From JANWYU01 sp964655485 (GTDB lineage: Bacteria; Bdellovibrionota; Bdellovibrionia; Bdellovibrionales; Bdellovibrionaceae), in NCBI GenBank assembly GCA_964655485.1, contig CAZZMS010000037.1:1-11599 (forward strand): 11,599 bases of DNA. Direction: 5' to 3'. The notes under the pieces were generated by a model, which was given only the letters and a program-made list of their open reading frames with translations, searched no databases and was not told where the DNA came from. The translations under genes and the position numbers were made by a program. Positions 1-7,655 of this stretch are shown here, piece by piece. The first letter of the stretch is position 1, and every line of letters begins with the position of its first letter.

Positions 1-2
1 GT

Positions 3-197
3 CCCATCGGAGACATGATCACTTTTCAAACAGAGGCAAAACGCTTCTCCTTGCTACAAATTGAGTTTTCTCCTGCTTTTCCGTTTTTTGTTCGAGTCAA
101 AACTGGACTACTGGATTGGCCAAAAATCTGGAGCAAAAAAGAGCGCAAAAGCGAGTTGGCCTCAGGAATAAGTTGTCATAGCCTATTTGCCCAATGA
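3..197 (+). CDS. Possible C-terminal end of a plus-strand protein (partial at left edge)
   Basis: A plus-strand frame is open from the left edge of the window to a TGA at 195-197, about 64 codons. The residues look mildly protein-like (for example FSPAFPFFVRVKTGLLDWPKIW), but I recognise no family. There is an internal ATG at 15-17, but only 14 bases precede it in the window, so I cannot tell whether it is a start or an internal Met. If real, it converges on the lipoprotein gene whose stop is at 209-211, leaving 11 bp between the two stops. No terminator hairpin is visible in that gap. No competing minus-strand frame of useful length covers this stretch, which is the main reason for listing it. 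It could equally be non-coding. Confidence 0.25.
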   Translation, partial: PIGDMITFQTEAKRFSLLQIEFSPAFPFFVRVKTGLLDWPKIWSKKERKSELASGISCHSLFAQ

Positions 198-208
198 TTA
201 AACAAAGT

Positions 209-655
209 TTACTGTGACTCTTCCCACTGTTGGTAACCCAGTTTCGTAGCTTTGGGAAGATCTTCTCTAGCAATTTGAATACGATAAATTTTGCCCGTTG
301 GGGCTCCGCACATTTGAATCATCATGAAACCACCATCCATGTGTTTTATTTCAAAATACTTGATACCTGCCGATTTTAACTCATTTTCAAGCTGGCCTTG
401 TGGAACAGGTTTAATATGAGGTTCACACTGCTTAGTTCCATCGTGTTTGAAGACATAGACTTTTTCCAAAGGAGAATAAATTTTATTTTCCATTTTTTTT
501 TCCACCTGATCTTTGCTTTGGGTTGCAAAGGCCACACTAAAAGAGGGTTTTTCTTGATGAACCTCTCCAGCACAAGTTTTTGAGGCACAAGAGGATAAAA
601 TCACAAAGCCACTCAACCAAAGCCCATGCAGCATAGCCTGGTAACCCATATCCAT
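209..655 (-). CDS. Small putative lipoprotein, unrecognised family
   Basis: The product is 148 residues and I do not recognise the family. The N-terminus has a hydrophobic stretch (about residues 12-20) followed by a lipobox, L20-S21-S22-C23, with Ala at +2. It should therefore be lipidated at Cys23, and Ala at +2 would favour transfer to the outer membrane by the enterobacterial rule. The mature part is rich in Lys and Gln in the first half. The C-terminal half is more ordered-looking, with the segment MMIQMCGAPTGKIYRIQI, and carries further Cys residues that could pair. The first ATG is preferred because GAGAGG lies about 8 bases upstream. The gene begins only 4 bp after the BamB stop, so the two are probably co-translated and the product may work at the same envelope site. 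That functional link is inference from position only. Confidence 0.75.
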   Translation of the reverse strand: MDMGYQAMLHGLWLSGFVILSSCASKTCAGEVHQEKPSFSVAFATQSKDQVEKKMENKIYSPLEKVYVFKHDGTKQCEPHIKPVPQGQLENELKSAGIKYFEIKHMDGGFMMIQMCGAPTGKIYRIQIAREDLPKATKLGYQQWEESQ

Positions 656-659
656 TCCA

Positions 660-1850
660 TTACCTCTCTTGCTGAAGTGTTAATTTATGTAAATAGTATT
701 CACCAGACACAAAATACAATTCCCAGTCTTTTTTGTCTGAACGAACTCCCGGCAAAACGAGAATAGGTCCCATGACCCCCCTTCCCGGATAGTATTGCGC
801 CAAGTTGGGGTTAGTAGCATTGCGACCTAGAATGTTTAAAGGACCTTGAGTCTCTCCTACCACTAAAAGATCCTCCAACAAAACTCCAGGACTGGGTAAA
901 GAAGAAAAATCATAACCTATTTTTTTCCACTCAATCATTTGAGGGGATGTTACAATTCCTGAAACTATGTTCTTGGGATAAGTCGTTAGTAACAGCTGAT
1001 GGCCTTTTTCCTCTGGCGCGTAATAAGAGCTATAGGGGTATATGGCCTCCACCAAGCCGGTTTGTGGATTAAGCTCGTACAGCTGATCCTCAACAGCTCC
1101 TACTAACAGTCGAGAGCCATCCAACTGCATAATCCAATCCAAATCAAGAAAACGAGATTTTTTTACTAAGACCTGTTCCCACAGAAGCTTTCCTGATTTC
1201 CAGTCTAAAGCGACCACACTGCCGTCGCTAAAGGCTGCAAATACTCGCTCACCCAAAACCACCGCGGGGGCTTGACCACGGACGGAGAAAAAAACACTAT
1301 CCCCCCTGGCATAAAGCCACATCAATCGTCCGGTGAGAGCTTCTAACGCATACACCACATTTTGGTTGGTTACCGCAAAAACCACTCCTTTGGTAACCGT
1401 CAAGGGAGAAACATTCTCGCTACGCGTGGGAAATGACCAAAGTAACTGTCCGGTAGCAAGCTGTAAGGCATAGATGTTACCATCCGTAGATGGGTAAAAC
1501 ACCATATCACCAACCACGCTTACCCCTACTTCTGCCCCAAATTTTCCTGAATATTGCCAGACCTTCTCACCACTGAGGCGATCCACAGCGATCACCCCGT
1601 GGGCTGGGGTGGTATAGAGAATAAACTCACGACCGGAGCTTTCCTCGACGGCATGAACGGGTTTAATTTTGTGGAATTTTCTCGGGATGTGTTGGGCCTT
1701 GTGAGTGGGAGTGCTGACCCAAGCGGAGCGTAAAGCCCAACGGGACTCCTTGGGTTTTAGAGAACTACAGGAGAAAGCCAAGCCAAACAAAACCCAAACA
1801 ACCAACATCACAAACTGAGCAGGGATAAAAACCGTCAAAGAATTCATCAT
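660..1850 (-). CDS. bamB: BamB-like outer-membrane assembly lipoprotein (PQQ-type beta-propeller)
   Basis: The product is 396 residues, close to E. coli BamB (about 390). In that family the protein is a periplasmic eight-bladed propeller lipoprotein that binds BamA and assists beta-barrel insertion. The sequence shows a hydrophobic signal segment (about residues 7-26) ending at a Cys28 lipobox, LAFSC, which departs from the consensus because Leu is at -4. Repeated PQQ-like blade motifs follow, of the form (A/Y)ALxxxTGxxxW: AVDRLSGEKVW, YALQLATGQLLW, YALEALTGRLMW, ALDWKSGKLLW and a weaker YELNPQTG. AGGGAG lies 4-5 bases before the first of two tandem ATG codons. A YfgM-like gene sits 59 bp upstream, as in the enterobacterial yfgM-bamB pair, and this raises confidence over a generic PQQ-propeller protein. 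E. coli has der next; here a small lipoprotein follows instead. Sequence divergence is high, so BamB function is inferred. Confidence 0.78.
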   Translation of the reverse strand: MMNSLTVFIPAQFVMLVVWVLFGLAFSCSSLKPKESRWALRSAWVSTPTHKAQHIPRKFHKIKPVHAVEESSGREFILYTTPAHGVIAVDRLSGEKVWQYSGKFGAEVGVSVVGDMVFYPSTDGNIYALQLATGQLLWSFPTRSENVSPLTVTKGVVFAVTNQNVVYALEALTGRLMWLYARGDSVFFSVRGQAPAVVLGERVFAAFSDGSVVALDWKSGKLLWEQVLVKKSRFLDLDWIMQLDGSRLLVGAVEDQLYELNPQTGLVEAIYPYSSYYAPEEKGHQLLLTTYPKNIVSGIVTSPQMIEWKKIGYDFSSLPSPGVLLEDLLVVGETQGPLNILGRNATNPNLAQYYPGRGVMGPILVLPGVRSDKKDWELYFVSGEYYLHKLTLQQER

Positions 1851-1909
1851 GCTACTCCCTGCGATCGATCAAAGTGGAACATCTGACCATCATTCTACAC
1901 GGCGAGATG

Positions 1910-2620
1910 TTACTGAGACTCAAGCCACAGCAAATATTGAGAGGCTTTTTTCTTAATTGTCGAACCCTCAGTGAGTTTCATATCGACCACGGTTTGGAAA
2001 GCCTTCCTGGCTTCCTCACGATTTTCTTTGGCCAAATAAGCCAGAGCTTTTTGGTAATAAAACTCGGCATGCATATGTTTTTCTTGATCTTTTTTTAAAG
2101 ACTCATCGATTAAGGCCAAGGCCTCATCATAACGACTTAAGTCGAGTAAAGCCTGAATCTTACGGTAACTCAACAACAAGCCAGGCAGGGTTTTTGTTAA
2201 CATGGCTGGTTGAATCATATTAATGATCTCTTCATTTTGATTCCAGCGACCGTAAAGCTCACTGAGTAAACTAGCCGCCTCCTGGCCAGAAAGTGCTGTG
2301 GGAAATTCCTGAGCTATAGAGCGCAAATCTTGGATTTCTTTTTGTAAATCTTCAGGCTTAAGATTTTCTAAAGCCCCATCTTTAGCTTGTTTTTGTTTCG
2401 TGGTGATAGCCTTTTCAATAGTTGCTACCTGCTGCTGACGGGCTTGCTTTTTTCGGTCTTGCCAATGAGAAATCCCCGCCACCACCAATCCACCTATAAC
2501 AAAAACCAAAAGACCCAGCATGATTTTCTGCCAAGGCCAAGTGTGAGGCGAACCCCAAGAGACTTTTTGAGAAGTTGAAGACACCTGCCGTCCAGAACCG
2601 TTGATAATAATTGTTTCCAT
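1910..2620 (-). CDS. YfgM-like single-pass membrane TPR protein
   Basis: The product is 236 residues. A cytoplasmic N-terminus of about 30 residues (rich in Ser, Gln and Thr) is followed by one transmembrane helix at about residues 32-50 (IMLGLLVFVIGGLVVAGI). A basic and coiled-coil-prone linker follows (QDRKKQARQQQ). The remainder is helical repeats, of which the clearest are the TPR-like ALLDLSRYDEALALIDESL and ALAYLAKENREEARKAF segments. This is the plan of E. coli YfgM, a 206-residue inner-membrane protein that contacts SecYEG and the periplasmic chaperone PpiD. The gene directly precedes bamB, as yfgM does in E. coli, which supports the assignment more than the weak sequence similarity does. 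AAGGA lies about 8 bases before the ATG. It could also be a generic tetratricopeptide protein with another role. Confidence 0.72.
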   Translation of the reverse strand: METIIINGSGRQVSSTSQKVSWGSPHTWPWQKIMLGLLVFVIGGLVVAGISHWQDRKKQARQQQVATIEKAITTKQKQAKDGALENLKPEDLQKEIQDLRSIAQEFPTALSGQEAASLLSELYGRWNQNEEIINMIQPAMLTKTLPGLLLSYRKIQALLDLSRYDEALALIDESLKKDQEKHMHAEFYYQKALAYLAKENREEARKAFQTVVDMKLTEGSTIKKKASQYLLWLESQ

Positions 2621-2677
2621 GCCAAAATCCTTTTTGACTCTTAGCTTGTTTATGTTCTAACCCTTTACAATCCCAGT

Positions 2678-3796
2678 CTAGCGTTTGAACACTTCTCTTA
2701 AGGTCGTAAAAGTGCGCTCCGAACGACCAGGGTGGCGTTTGCGCAAGTGACCAATGGAGTGAATACGTGACTCAGCCACCCGGTCAGCAGCGACGTGAGT
2801 GCCAATGTTTTCTTTTTTCGCCATCTCGAACACCCGCATACAGTTGTCATAAACCCGCTTAGTCTTTTCGAAAGCGCGCTCGGAAGAGTAACCCTCAAGT
2901 TCCACAAACACGTTCATTAAACCACCGGCATTAATAACGTAATCCGGAGCGTATAAAATACCCATTTCTTTCAAGTGATCCCCATGTCGAGATTCCGCCA
3001 ACTGGTTGTTAGCCCCCCCAGCTACGATTTTGCAACGTAACTTGGGTAAAGTTTGGTCATTGATCACCGCACCCAAAGCACAAGGAGCAAGAACCTCACA
3101 TTCGTTAAATAAAATTGTACCCGGATCACCAATTTGCACCTGCGGGTATGCCTTGCGGACTTTTTCCACCTTATCAGGGTCAATGTCCGAGGCTACCACC
3201 TTGGCTCCTTCGTTGACCAGGTAACCAATGAGGTGGTAACCCACGTTACCCATACCTTGAACCGCCACTCGCACATCTTTTAAATGATCTTGCCCAAGCT
3301 GAAACTGCACAGCGGCCTTGATCCCCATAAGTACCCCGTGGGCCGTGTATGGAGAAGGATCCCCCGAGCCTCCAAAATCTTTAGGAATCCCGGTCACCCA
3401 AGGGGTTTCCATGAAGATGTGTTCCCTATCAGTGACACAGGTGCCCACATCTTCCGCAGTGATGTAGCGCCCATTCAATGAGTTTACAAACTGGCCAAAG
3501 GCACGAAACAAAGCTTCCGATTTATCTTTTTTAGGGTTACCGATAATAACGGCCTTCCCGCCACCTAGATTGAGTCCGCTCGCGGCGGCCTTGTAGGTCA
3601 TGCCCTTAGATAAACGCAGCACATCCACTAAAGCTTCATCCTCATTGGCATAGGGCCACATACGAGTCCCACCTAAAGCGGGGCCCAAAGTCGTGTTGTG
3701 AATGGCTATGATAGCTTTCAATCCCACGGATTTATCATAACAAAAAACGACCTCTTCATGTTCCCCGTGTTTTTCGATGATTTCAAATGTCCCCAT
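2678..3796 (-). CDS. Leucine dehydrogenase (Glu/Leu/Phe/Val dehydrogenase family)
   Basis: The product is 372 residues and closely follows Bacillus leucine dehydrogenase (EC 1.4.1.9, about 365 residues). That enzyme oxidatively deaminates leucine, isoleucine and valine to 2-oxo acids, using NAD+, in the cytoplasm. Diagnostic segments are TLGPALGGTRMW (about 36-47), GMTYKAAASGLNLGGGKAV with the substrate and catalytic lysines K69 and K81, and AEDVGT with D116. The Rossmann loop GMGNVG is at 181-186 and D204 ends the following strand, which fits NAD+ preference. APCALG, PDYVINAGG and YVAADR-like (HVAADR) signatures also match. An ATG at 3811 would add MGRRN. I prefer 3796 because GGAGAAGGA lies directly before it and the shorter form begins like characterised relatives. 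It lies 66 bp after the peptidase gene and 57 bp before the YfgM-like gene. A valine- or phenylalanine-preferring enzyme cannot be excluded. Confidence 0.93.
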   Translation of the reverse strand: MGTFEIIEKHGEHEEVVFCYDKSVGLKAIIAIHNTTLGPALGGTRMWPYANEDEALVDVLRLSKGMTYKAAASGLNLGGGKAVIIGNPKKDKSEALFRAFGQFVNSLNGRYITAEDVGTCVTDREHIFMETPWVTGIPKDFGGSGDPSPYTAHGVLMGIKAAVQFQLGQDHLKDVRVAVQGMGNVGYHLIGYLVNEGAKVVASDIDPDKVEKVRKAYPQVQIGDPGTILFNECEVLAPCALGAVINDQTLPKLRCKIVAGGANNQLAESRHGDHLKEMGILYAPDYVINAGGLMNVFVELEGYSSERAFEKTKRVYDNCMRVFEMAKKENIGTHVAADRVAESRIHSIGHLRKRHPGRSERTFTTLREVFKR

Positions 3797-3798
3797 AT

Positions 3799-3807
3799 TC
3801 CTTCTCC
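3799..3807 (-). promoter_or_regulatory. Ribosome binding site deciding the leucine dehydrogenase start
   Basis: On the minus strand GGAGAAGGA occurs 2 bases before the ATG at 3794-3796, with its GGAG core about 7 bases from that ATG. The alternative ATG at 3811 lies upstream of this site, which would put the site inside the coding region. The site therefore favours the start at 3796. Confidence 0.6.
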
Positions 3808-3862
3808 CCATCTAAGAGCTAAGCGCATTAAACCACGTTTCAAAAGGGGGCCCAAACTTTTT

Positions 3863-6800
3863 TTACTCTTTTAGCTCCGGTGTCAGCTCAAGCTCTACCA
3901 AACGTTCACCCCTTTTCACCTTCACTTTAATGGGCTCTCGCGGTTTCAAGGACTGAAGCATATACACATAATCGTAAATATTCGTGATATCACGACCAGC
4001 CAATTGGGTGATGATATCCCCATCCTTAAGGCCCGCTTTTTCTGCAGGGCTATTTTTACTAGTTCCTGAGATTTTGACCCCTTGTACTGACTTGTCCTGC
4101 GTATAATCAGGTATCGTTCCTAGGTACACGCGAAATTGACTACGCGCGCCCCCAGCGATGGACTTTGAACCCTCTTGTTTCACGTAAGTAAGAACAGGAC
4201 CACGGGTAACCTTCGCCTTAGACCCTGGAGTAGACAAACGAGTTAAAACCTCATGTTCCCACCAAAAACGAAACCACTCTTCAATACTTCTCATTCCCGC
4301 CATCGAAATGAGCTCGGCCCGATCCGCGGGGGTATGATACTCTTGGTGCGACTGAGTGTAAAAACTCAACACTGGCACACTCTTAAGATAAAAACTTAAA
4401 GCATCCGTAGGTAGATAGGCGTCATTTTGCAATTCTATGGCTTTGGAGAAATGCCACAAACTGGGCTCAAGCCATTCTCGCCACTCTTTCGCAGAGCCTA
4501 CTCCCCCAATCGTAAGCTTCTCACGCAGGCGTCCTACCATGTCAAAGTTCACGTAAAAAAGCGGCATAGGGCCCTTCCAGCTAGCTAAAAAGTTTTGGCT
4601 CCCCAGAGTCCCCATCTCTTCTCCTGACCAAAAAGCAAAAGCCAAATTGATCGGCCAAGCTTTTTTCTCGCTCCACTCCGCAGCAAGCGAAAGTAACAAA
4701 ACCACACCGGAAGCATTGTCGTCCGCTCCCAAGTGAATTTGCCCCACTTGATCGCCCTTAGCTAAAGAAGTTCCCGTTTCTCCTCGCCCCAGATGATCGA
4801 AATGCGCCCCGAGGATGATCCAAGGCTTTTGAGGAGAGGTGACTAAACCAGCGACCACATTGTAACCGGTGGCTTTTTTATCTTGCAGACGTAAACTCAA
4901 CTGCATATGGAAGTCTTTCTTGAATGGTCCACTAAGTAACTCCCCTTTATCGAGTCTGGCTTGCACCTCTTTCATGTTCCACCCAGCGGCTTTGAACCAA
5001 GACTCCGCCACCTTATCCGTAACACTCACAACGGGGATAGAGGTCATGCTTCCGGCCGTGTCAGATTTCAGATCCGCCAGTTCCTTTTTGGAAAATGAAC
5101 GAGGACCACGCACGACGATAAGTCCCAAAGCTCCTCGCTCTTTGGCAAGCAAGGCTTTATGGTGCAAACGAGCAAATTGACTAAGATACAAACGCCTTTC
5201 CCCTTCAAGATCCTGCGGAAAATCGCGAAAAACTACGACCCATTTGCCGGTAACATCCAATCCCGAGTAACTATCATAAGCAGATAAACTCTCATTACCC
5301 GGAGCTACCAAACCGTAACCCGCAAACACCACAGGAGCCTGAGCAAAATCCCCACTCGGTGAAAAAGGATAGGGTCGCCACTCATCGTTGAGTTTTAGCG
5401 CCCCACTGGATGTTTGTAGATTGTTTCCTTCAAGCAACTCCACCCCTTGAGTAAAGGAAAAAGGATGCAACAGAGATGGATTCTGCACCGGACCTAAACC
5501 CAGATCCCGCAAGGTGCTTGCCAACTGATCGGCAAGTTTTTTTTCTTTGCTGTGTCCCGTAAGTCTCCCCTCCCAGTACGGATGAGCCAGCGTTTTCACC
5601 GCACGCTCCATCTGCAAAGTTTTTAAATGGGGACTCCATGCGGCCTTCCACTCCGCCCCTTTGGGTAACCGAGGCGGTAGTTGCAGTAGCTCCCTAGCTT
5701 TCAAATCATCCCAATCAGCAAGATATAGCTGAGACTCACCTTCTTTGTTCTTGTGACTCCACAAAAGCTGGTTCCCATCAGGCGAAAACACCGGTAACCC
5801 ATCAAAATCATCTAAGTAAGAAACCCTCACCGGCTCCCGTTTTCCTTCACTATCCACGATGTATAACTCAAAATTGGAGTAACCCAGTTTATTCGTGGTG
5901 AAAATGATGTAATCCCCGGAGGGATGATAAAAAGGAGCCCAGCTCATCGCTTGAAAGTTGGTCAATGCCTTAGCTTCCGAGCCATCCACCCGAGCCGTCC
6001 AAATTTCTGCCAGAGTTCCCAACTCGTTAAACCGACGCCACACAATACGTTGGCCGTCAGGACTAAAAAAGGGCCCTCCATCATAACCCAAATGACGAGT
6101 AAGACGCCTTACCCCTGAGCCATCCGCACGCATGATGTAAAGCTCCATTTGAGAGCTGGGGTCTTTTTCGAAGAGTTTTTTTTCGTAGTCCGTCATGGGC
6201 TCAGTGTAGGCATGACGATTAGACGCAAATAAAATCCACTGCCCATCGGGTGAGTAACTTCCTTCTGCATCGTAACCTTTAGCCTGAGTGAGCCGGCGAT
6301 ATTTTTTTGTATTTAAATCAAACTCAAAAATGTCAAACCACTCATCGAAACTCCAGCTATACTTGCCCTTGACCGGAGCTGCCCGCTCTTCACGTTCTTG
6401 CTTTACCTTGGCCTGAAATCGAGGATCCAAGTGAGTGCTGGAGAACAGGGCCTTTTTTCCCGAGGGGTGATACCAAGCACATGTGGTTTTGCCCTGTCCT
6501 GTGGAAATGAGAGTAAGACGACCTTTCTCTAAGTCCCATTCATAAATTTGATAAAACGGGTTCCCTTGGTGCCGTTCGCTTTGAAAAATAATTTTTCGCC
6601 CATCCGCACTAAAATAGGCCTCCCCTGAGCGCGGCCCCACCCAACTCATTTGACGGATGTTCGTAAGAGGGCTCAGCGGCGATATCAAGTCTTGGGTAAC
6701 AGGCTCGGTGCTGGTCTTTAAAACCTCGGTCCTAGCCCCAGTTATAGGACTCACCAACAAAACAAATGAAAACTGAAGAAGGCCACCTACAGACCAAAAG

Positions 6801-6865
6801 GAGGTAGTCATTTGTTTTTGATTTTTTCGCTGTTCAGCCATCATACTGCATTTTCCGCCAAACAT
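3863..6865 (-). CDS. Exported TolB-like propeller / PA / M28 metallopeptidase / PDZ protein
   Basis: The product is 1000 residues from the start chosen here. A signal peptide is likely (hydrophobic about 22-42, cleavage near ITGA-RT). Residues about 80-385 hold six PD40/TolB-like blades (YFSADGRKIIF, WYHPSGKKALF, SYSPDGQWILF, FFSPDGQRIVW, FYHPSGDYIIF, VFSPDGNQLLW). A PA-type domain spans about 500-640 (VVFAGYGLV). The M28 domain spans about 665-870 with all expected di-zinc residues: H688 in GAHFDH, D716 in GADDNASG, catalytic E749 and ligand E750 in SGEEMG, D775 in NFDMVG and H844 in EYHTPADR. A PDZ domain fills about 910-995 (NSPAEKAGLKDGDII). M28 enzymes release amino acids or short peptides from substrates; here the enzyme would be periplasmic or surface-exposed. 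Leucine dehydrogenase lies downstream, so a peptide-scavenging pathway is a reasonable inference. The longer TTG start at 6958 is rejected. Confidence 0.92.
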   Translation of the reverse strand: MFGGKCSMMAEQRKNQKQMTTSFWSVGGLLQFSFVLLVSPITGARTEVLKTSTEPVTQDLISPLSPLTNIRQMSWVGPRSGEAYFSADGRKIIFQSERHQGNPFYQIYEWDLEKGRLTLISTGQGKTTCAWYHPSGKKALFSSTHLDPRFQAKVKQEREERAAPVKGKYSWSFDEWFDIFEFDLNTKKYRRLTQAKGYDAEGSYSPDGQWILFASNRHAYTEPMTDYEKKLFEKDPSSQMELYIMRADGSGVRRLTRHLGYDGGPFFSPDGQRIVWRRFNELGTLAEIWTARVDGSEAKALTNFQAMSWAPFYHPSGDYIIFTTNKLGYSNFELYIVDSEGKREPVRVSYLDDFDGLPVFSPDGNQLLWSHKNKEGESQLYLADWDDLKARELLQLPPRLPKGAEWKAAWSPHLKTLQMERAVKTLAHPYWEGRLTGHSKEKKLADQLASTLRDLGLGPVQNPSLLHPFSFTQGVELLEGNNLQTSSGALKLNDEWRPYPFSPSGDFAQAPVVFAGYGLVAPGNESLSAYDSYSGLDVTGKWVVVFRDFPQDLEGERRLYLSQFARLHHKALLAKERGALGLIVVRGPRSFSKKELADLKSDTAGSMTSIPVVSVTDKVAESWFKAAGWNMKEVQARLDKGELLSGPFKKDFHMQLSLRLQDKKATGYNVVAGLVTSPQKPWIILGAHFDHLGRGETGTSLAKGDQVGQIHLGADDNASGVVLLLSLAAEWSEKKAWPINLAFAFWSGEEMGTLGSQNFLASWKGPMPLFYVNFDMVGRLREKLTIGGVGSAKEWREWLEPSLWHFSKAIELQNDAYLPTDALSFYLKSVPVLSFYTQSHQEYHTPADRAELISMAGMRSIEEWFRFWWEHEVLTRLSTPGSKAKVTRGPVLTYVKQEGSKSIAGGARSQFRVYLGTIPDYTQDKSVQGVKISGTSKNSPAEKAGLKDGDIITQLAGRDITNIYDYVYMLQSLKPREPIKVKVKRGERLVELELTPELKE

Positions 6866-6870
6866 ATTTT

Positions 6871-6876
6871 CCCCCT
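6871..6876 (-). promoter_or_regulatory. Ribosome binding site deciding the peptidase start
   Basis: On the minus strand AGGGGG lies 5 bases before the ATG at 6863-6865. It is the best Shine-Dalgarno match in the N-terminal region. It places the start at MFGGKC, 15-20 residues ahead of the hydrophobic signal segment, and it leaves 52 bp to the divergent gene starting at 6918. Confidence 0.6.
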
Positions 6877-6917
6877 TTGCAAAAAAAACTCCATCTGCCA
6901 AGATAAGATCTAGCTTT

Positions 6918-7493
6918 ATGAGTCTATCTACTTCACTGCTTTTTCTTTCCCTGGTCAATTTGAACCTCGCCGGAGCCGCTCAGTCTATGATGGATGAAAA
7001 AAGAAAACTCATTGAATATTTCGCTGCACAAAAGACGTGGAGTGTGGAATTTGACCAACGTTACTGGAAAATTGATCTCCCCTGGAACCTCGTGGAGCCG
7101 ATTCGAAAACACTTGGAACAAAAACTCCAGCAAAATCTCAAACATCGGGGAGAAGCGCACATAACCGTCATCACTCCCCCCGAGTGGGAGGAGCTAGCGC
7201 AAAGTAAAAAACACCGAAAAAAACTCAGTCTTAAGCCACAAAAATTGAAAGGACAGATACGATGGCTGTGTCTTGGACGTTACCAAGATCAAAAAAACCC
7301 CTCAATGGTGACTTATTTTATTGTGGTTGATGCCCCATTTCTAAAAACTTGGCGCAAAACTCGCTGGGGTTTGAATGAGGAGAAATTTCCTTATTACCCC
7401 CATATCACCCTAGGCTTCACCGAACGGGACTTACACCTGCAAGATGGAGCGGTGAAGGATGCGAGAAGTTGCCATCCGGACTTAAACAACTAA
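6918..7493 (+). CDS. 2H phosphoesterase-like protein, apparently exported
   Basis: The product is 191 residues. Two H-x-T motifs, H81-I-T83 (GEAHITVITPPEW) and H162-I-T164 (YYPHITLGFTERD), stand about 80 residues apart. This is the hallmark of the 2H phosphoesterase / 2'-5' RNA ligase-like fold, whose members act on 2',3'-cyclic or 2'-5' phosphodiester ends of RNA or nucleotides. The region WKIDLPWNLVEPI resembles the family's first strand and helix. Residues 1-23 read like a signal peptide (LLFLSLVNLNLAGA, AGA cleavage) but have no basic residue and no good ribosome site. The alternative start at 6987 or 6990 (MMDEKRK) has CGGAG about 11-14 bases upstream and would give a cytoplasmic protein. 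After the second motif only about 27 residues remain, and the C-terminus may be disturbed (see finding at 7440-7561). The gene is divergent from the peptidase. Family assignment is moderate; substrate is unknown. Confidence 0.7.
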   Translation: MSLSTSLLFLSLVNLNLAGAAQSMMDEKRKLIEYFAAQKTWSVEFDQRYWKIDLPWNLVEPIRKHLEQKLQQNLKHRGEAHITVITPPEWEELAQSKKHRKKLSLKPQKLKGQIRWLCLGRYQDQKNPSMVTYFIVVDAPFLKTWRKTRWGLNEEKFPYYPHITLGFTERDLHLQDGAVKDARSCHPDLNN

Positions 7494-7655
7494 ACCATCA
7501 GGTGAACTTATTGCCCCTGGAGAATTCCCTTTTTATCCTCTCATGCTTTTTCGTTCTTTGACCCCGAAGCGTAGACTCATTTTTATTTTCTCTTACCCCC
7601 TCAAGCTTTTTTGCTTTCCCTCCGGGGCATACCCTCCATGGCTCTACGGAAATTC

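Noticed and set aside
5430..5651. Minus-strand 73-codon ORF within the peptidase
   Set aside because: It is in an alternative frame inside a continuous coding region with well-defined domains.
6866..6958. Upstream extension of the peptidase to a TTG at 6958 (31 extra residues)
   Set aside because: It would bury the signal peptide behind a charged leader, overlap the divergent gene by 41 bp, and ignore the AGGGGG site placed correctly for the ATG at 6865.
7602..7615. AAGC-TTTTTT-GCTT as a terminator
   Set aside because: A 4-bp stem with no adjoining U-run beyond the loop is too weak to call.
7562..7649. Inverted repeats CCCCG/CGGGG and CGTAGA/TCTACG between the convergent genes
   Set aside because: The two pairs cross rather than nest and the spacers are long, so they do not make a terminator hairpin.
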